Below are positions 61,055 through 64,000 of a stretch of DNA of 64,000 nucleotides, one piece after another. Position 1 is the stretch's first letter. Every line of letters begins with the position of its first letter. The notes below the pieces were generated by a model. That model searched no databases and was not told the DNA's origin. It saw nothing but the letters and a program-made list of their open reading frames with translations. Source of the stretch: an uncultured Paracoccaceae bacterium (GTDB taxonomy: Bacteria > Pseudomonadota > Alphaproteobacteria > Rhodobacterales > Rhodobacteraceae); contig CANMVA010000001.1 in assembly GCA_947501355.1 (NCBI GenBank), positions 62,001 to 126,000 of the forward strand, in the 5' to 3' direction. Both the position numbers and the translations under genes were made by a program.

Positions 61055-61900
61055 TCAGCGGAACAGCAGCAATGGCACGCGGCACGACCGGATCATCTCG
61101 GTGGTCGTCGACCCGATAATCAGGTTCCGGATGCGGGAATGCCCGTAAGCGCCCATCACCATCATCTCCGCTTCACCGGCCAGCAAGCGATCCGCGATCA
61201 CCTCATCGGGTGTGCCGCTTGTGATCTCGTGGCTGACGTCATAGCCCGCGCCTTTCAAAAGCGCAGCCGCCCCTTCAATCGCGCGCCGGCTGTCCTCGGT
61301 TTCGGCCCCGACAAACAGTAGGTGGCATTTCAGCCCGCCAAACACGTCCGATCGCGCGAGGTGGTCCACCGCCTTTAACGCTGAGTTACCACCATCAAAG
61401 GCGACCATGATCGTCTCGACCGGTTTGAAGACCTGTGACGCCACGAGGATCGGCTTCGTGACCGACCGCACGACCCGTTCGAGGTTCGAGCCCAAATGCA
61501 TCTTGGCATAATCCGCGGCCTCCCCGCGCTTGCCGACAATGACCAGATCCGCACCTTCTTCCAGACGGTGCAGTTCTTCTACCAGATCGCCATTCCTCAG
61601 ATGGGTTTCAACGGGAACGCCTGCCTTATCAAGGATCGCCTCGGCGTCCTCCAAAATGGCCCGCCCGCGCTTTTGCGCCAGCTTAGCGCGTTCCGCATCC
61701 AGCGTCGCCAATTCGTCCATCAGCTTGGTCCGTGCGCCCAGCCCGATATTGCCCGACAGGTCCGACGTGCCCGTCTGGCGCGGCCCCAGAATATGCGCGA
61801 TCTCGACCGACGCCCCTTTGCGTTTCGCGATCCAGGCCGCCGCCTCGCATACGGTTGCCGAATACGGGGAGCCATCCACCAAAGCGACGATTTTTGACAT
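61055..61900 (-). CDS. Universal stress protein, tandem UspA domains
   Basis: 281 aa with two UspA domains (about 1-140 and 150-281). The second carries the ATP-binding type loop VMGAYGHSRIRNLIIGSTTTEMI; the first has VIVGKRGEAADYAKMHLGSNLERVV. Cytosolic. It lies 12 nt after SulP on the same strand; SulP-USP pairs occur widely and suggest a stress-linked transport control (inference). Confidence 0.92.
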   Translation of the reverse strand: MSKIVALVDGSPYSATVCEAAAWIAKRKGASVEIAHILGPRQTGTSDLSGNIGLGARTKLMDELATLDAERAKLAQKRGRAILEDAEAILDKAGVPVETHLRNGDLVEELHRLEEGADLVIVGKRGEAADYAKMHLGSNLERVVRSVTKPILVASQVFKPVETIMVAFDGGNSALKAVDHLARSDVFGGLKCHLLFVGAETEDSRRAIEGAAALLKGAGYDVSHEITSGTPDEVIADRLLAGEAEMMVMGAYGHSRIRNLIIGSTTTEMIRSCRVPLLLFR

Positions 61901-61912
61901 AGCGGTTCTCCC

Positions 61913-63403
61913 TCAGTGACCCAGAAGGTCGTCCATAGCGCCCGGTTTGTCCGCGACGCCCAACTTGTCCACGATGGTCTCGGACGCCTCGTTCAGGCCC
62001 ACGACTTCGACCTCGGCCCCATCCCTGCGGAACTTGAGCACGACCATGTCGAGCGCTGCAACCGAAGAGATATCCCAGATATGCGCGCGGCTGACGTCAA
62101 TCGTGACCTTCTCCAGCGCCTCATGGAAATCAAACGCGGCGGTGAAGGCATCGGAAGAGGCAAAGAACACCTGCCCCTCGACCGTGTAGGTTCGATGGCG
62201 GCGATCCTCGGACAGCTCTGACGACACGCGGAAAATCTGCGCGATCTTGCCTGCAAAGAAGATGCCCGACAGCAGCACGCCCGTCAGCACTCCGATGGCA
62301 AGGTTATGGGTGTAGACAGTGACCGCGACCGTCGCCAGCATCACCACCGAGGAGGAGCGCGGATGCTCCCGCAAGTCCTTGATCGACGACCATGAGAATG
62401 TCCCGATGGACACCATGATCATGATCGCGACCAGCGCCGCCATCGGGATCATCGACACGATATCGCCCAGCACCACGATCAGGAACAACAGGAACACCCC
62501 CGCTGAGAAGCACGACAAGCGCCCGCGCCCACCGGATTTCACGTTGATCATCGACTGACCAATCATCGCGCAGCCCGCCATGCCGCCAATGAATCCAGTC
62601 GCCGTATTCGCCACGCCTTGCCCGATGCACTCGCGGTTCTTGTCCGAGGATGTGTCCGTCAGATCATCCACCAGCGTCGCCGTCATCAGGCTTTCCAACA
62701 GACCCACCACAGCAATCGCTGCCGAATAGGGCAGGATGATCTGCAAGGTCTCAAGGTTCAGCGGAATGTCAGGAATCAGGAAGATCGGGAAGGTCGACGG
62801 CAGCTCGCCCATGTCGCCCACAGTGCGCAGATCCATCCCCATGAACAGCGCAAGCGAAGTCAGCACCACGATGCAGACCAGCGGGGAGGGGATCGCCGTC
62901 GTCACATAGGGAAACAGGTAAATAATTGCTAAACCGCCCGCGACCATCACATAAGTCAGCCACGGCACGCCGATCAACTCCGGCAATTGCGCCATGAAAA
63001 TCAGGATCGCCAGCGCGTTCACAAACCCCGTCATCACCGATTTTGACACGAACCGCATGACGGTGCCCAGCTTCAAAAGCCCCGCGCCGATCTGCAAAAT
63101 CCCCGCCAGAACGGACGCGGCCAGCAGGTATTGCAACCCATGATCCTTCACCAGCGTCACCATCAGCACAGCCGTCGCCGCAGTCGCCGCCGAGATCATG
63201 CCGGGCCGTCCGCCCACAATCGCCGTGATCACCGCGATGGAGAACGACGCATACAGCCCGACCTTCGGGTCCACGCCCGCGATGATCGAAAACGCAATCG
63301 CTTCGGGGATCAGGGCCAAGGCCACGACAAGGCCCGCCAGCAGATCGGGGCGGATATTGCCCAGCCAGTCCTGACGCAGATTGGCGGTATAGGATGCGAA
63401 CAT
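61913..63403 (-). CDS. SulP-family anion transporter with STAS domain
   Basis: 496-residue membrane protein: about eleven to twelve hydrophobic segments with the SulP signature near the N-terminus ([35 protein letters not shown]), and a C-terminal STAS domain (about residues 400-490: [19 protein letters not shown]...[19 protein letters not shown]). Substrates in the family are sulfate, bicarbonate or dicarboxylates; which one is not evident. ATG 63403 has AAGGAC upstream. It is first of a SulP-USP operon. Confidence 0.93.
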   Translation of the reverse strand: MFASYTANLRQDWLGNIRPDLLAGLVVALALIPEAIAFSIIAGVDPKVGLYASFSIAVITAIVGGRPGMISAATAATAVLMVTLVKDHGLQYLLAASVLAGILQIGAGLLKLGTVMRFVSKSVMTGFVNALAILIFMAQLPELIGVPWLTYVMVAGGLAIIYLFPYVTTAIPSPLVCIVVLTSLALFMGMDLRTVGDMGELPSTFPIFLIPDIPLNLETLQIILPYSAAIAVVGLLESLMTATLVDDLTDTSSDKNRECIGQGVANTATGFIGGMAGCAMIGQSMINVKSGGRGRLSCFSAGVFLLFLIVVLGDIVSMIPMAALVAIMIMVSIGTFSWSSIKDLREHPRSSSVVMLATVAVTVYTHNLAIGVLTGVLLSGIFFAGKIAQIFRVSSELSEDRRHRTYTVEGQVFFASSDAFTAAFDFHEALEKVTIDVSRAHIWDISSVAALDMVVLKFRRDGAEVEVVGLNEASETIVDKLGVADKPGAMDDLLGH

Positions 63404-63501
63404 GGAAACCTGTCCTTATGGGGGGTTGCGCGCTCCCTAACGGGGGATCGTCGTCATGGCTAGCCCCTTGCCTCAGAAAAGAGCGGTTGCGACATCAGCA
63501 C

Positions 63502-63519
63502 TGTCAACTCAACTAGACA
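63502..63519 (+). promoter_or_regulatory. TGTC-N10-GACA, PpsR/CrtJ-type site upstream of the BciB-like gene
   Basis: TGTCAACTCAACTAGACA matches the PpsR/CrtJ consensus TGT-N12-ACA, in the fuller form TGTC-N10-GACA, perfectly. It ends 30 bp before the ATG of a bacteriochlorophyll-type reductase. PpsR represses photosynthesis genes under oxygen and light. Confidence 0.6.
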
Positions 63520-63549
63520 GTCGCAGCCTCCACCGCGTAAACTCACGCT

Positions 63550-64000
63550 ATGAAAGATGTTGTGCCACCCCAACTCTATGCCCCGACACCGCGCGCTGCT
63601 GCCCCCCGCTCGCTCTGCACGGATTGCGGCTTGTCACGCATGAAAATCGCGGGCGAATGCGGGCAGGCCTGCCAGTTTATCCGCCCCGATTACCCCACGA
63701 TGGAAGACCGCGTTCAGGGCCGCCAGCGCAACCCCGACACGGATGAGCGCTTCTTCGGCCCCTACCGAAAAATGTATCGCGCCGCGCTCAAAGAACCCCT
63801 TAAAGGCGCGCAATGGACAGGCCTCACCACCCGCATCGCCCAGCGCCTGCTTGAAGACGGCGCCGTCGATGCGGTGCTGACCATGGCTCCTGACCGGGAT
63901 GACAAATGGAAACCCATGCCCGTCATTGTCACCGACCCCGCCCAGATGGCGCAGGTTCGCGGCATGCGCATGGGCTACGCACCACTTTTGTCACTCCTGG
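63550..64000 (+). CDS. bciB: BciB-like ferredoxin-dependent 8-vinyl reductase / FrhB-family protein (3' truncated by window)
   Basis: First 150 residues of an F420H2-dehydrogenase beta-subunit-like (FrhB) protein. The N-terminal motif SLCTDCGLSRMKIAGECGQACQFI (Cys23, Cys26, Cys37, Cys41) and DERFFGPYRKMYRA, KGAQWTGLTTRIAQRLLEDGAVDAVLTM match cyanobacterial/bacterial divinyl chlorophyllide 8-vinyl reductase (BciB) and its relatives; the FAD-binding part is cut off. A PpsR-type site upstream supports a role in bacteriochlorophyll synthesis. No Shine-Dalgarno is obvious before ATG 63550. A non-photosynthetic FrhB relative is the alternative. Confidence 0.72.
   Translation, partial: MKDVVPPQLYAPTPRAAAPRSLCTDCGLSRMKIAGECGQACQFIRPDYPTMEDRVQGRQRNPDTDERFFGPYRKMYRAALKEPLKGAQWTGLTTRIAQRLLEDGAVDAVLTMAPDRDDKWKPMPVIVTDPAQMAQVRGMRMGYAPLLSLL

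Noticed and set aside
1-64000. CRISPR array, prophage, insertion sequence, tRNA or rRNA genes
   Set aside because: No regularly spaced repeats, integrase/transposase, phage structural genes or cloverleaf/rRNA sequences were recognised.

Overview
The window is a gene-dense, GC-rich chromosomal segment from an alphaproteobacterium, most likely a marine member of the Rhodobacteraceae (Roseobacter group). This rests on protein families and gene order: aerobic cobalamin genes cobW/cobN/cobO, DUF2794, an orphan TRAP solute-binding protein, split MnmD/FAD-oxidoreductase genes, glutathione-dependent formaldehyde oxidation, and a dispersed 3'-end repeat of the consensus CTTCTTTTGTGCnnAAATACCTCC. I see no tRNA, rRNA, CRISPR array, insertion sequence, prophage or clear foreign island. 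Almost all of it is housekeeping or core-accessory sequence.

Layout. 1-5.8 kb: end of the cobW-GNAT-cobN-cobO cobalamin operon. 6-9 kb: an acetolactate-synthase-like TPP enzyme, then an FMN reductase and a mesaconyl-CoA-hydratase-like protein. 9-15 kb: divergent FAD oxidoreductase and MnmD (the two activities of MnmC), an EamA exporter, a lytic transglycosylase, dapA and smpB. 15-19.2 kb: sulfurtransferase, aspartate/aromatic aminotransferase, amt and PII. 19.5-23 kb: a class A PBP and the lipid-transport genes mlaA-mlaC. 23-28.5 kb: RidA, GDPD, FemAB-like, pterin dehydratase, peroxiredoxin, ferredoxin reductase, rsmD and a 58-codon ORF. 28.6-31.4 kb: TRAP SBP, map, sfsA. 31.5-34.4 kb: a coupled CinA-like/GNAT/AhpD-like/OmpA operon. 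34.5-39.2 kb: LysR, two uncharacterised proteins, a lipoprotein and ilvD. 39.4-46 kb: CPBP protease, accD-folC, LysM protein, ZapE, MFS. 46-53.7 kb: minus-strand enzymes with fghA, an AEC transporter, a TetR gene with palindromic operators, a NYN-LOTUS protein and the glutathione-dependent formaldehyde dehydrogenase. 53.8-64 kb: I78 inhibitor, DUF2794, NlpC/P60, M17 peptidase, a degenerate HPt-like protein, carbonic anhydrase, asd, a DEAD-box helicase, USP, SulP and a truncated BciB-like gene.

Points that tie genes together. The last, truncated gene resembles ferredoxin-dependent 8-vinyl reductase (BciB). It has a perfect TGTC-N10-GACA site (the PpsR/CrtJ consensus) just upstream, so the host may be an aerobic anoxygenic phototroph, although no other photosynthesis gene is in view. 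The DEAD-box helicase leader can form two mutually exclusive hairpins, one of which hides the ribosome binding site of a TTG start. A TetR regulator, a 60-residue secreted protein and an AEC transporter share two strong palindromes spaced 33 bp apart. Many genes are translationally coupled (ATGA or TGATG) and four convergent pairs overlap at their 3' ends. These regulatory structures, rather than a new multi-gene system, are the most interesting content I found.
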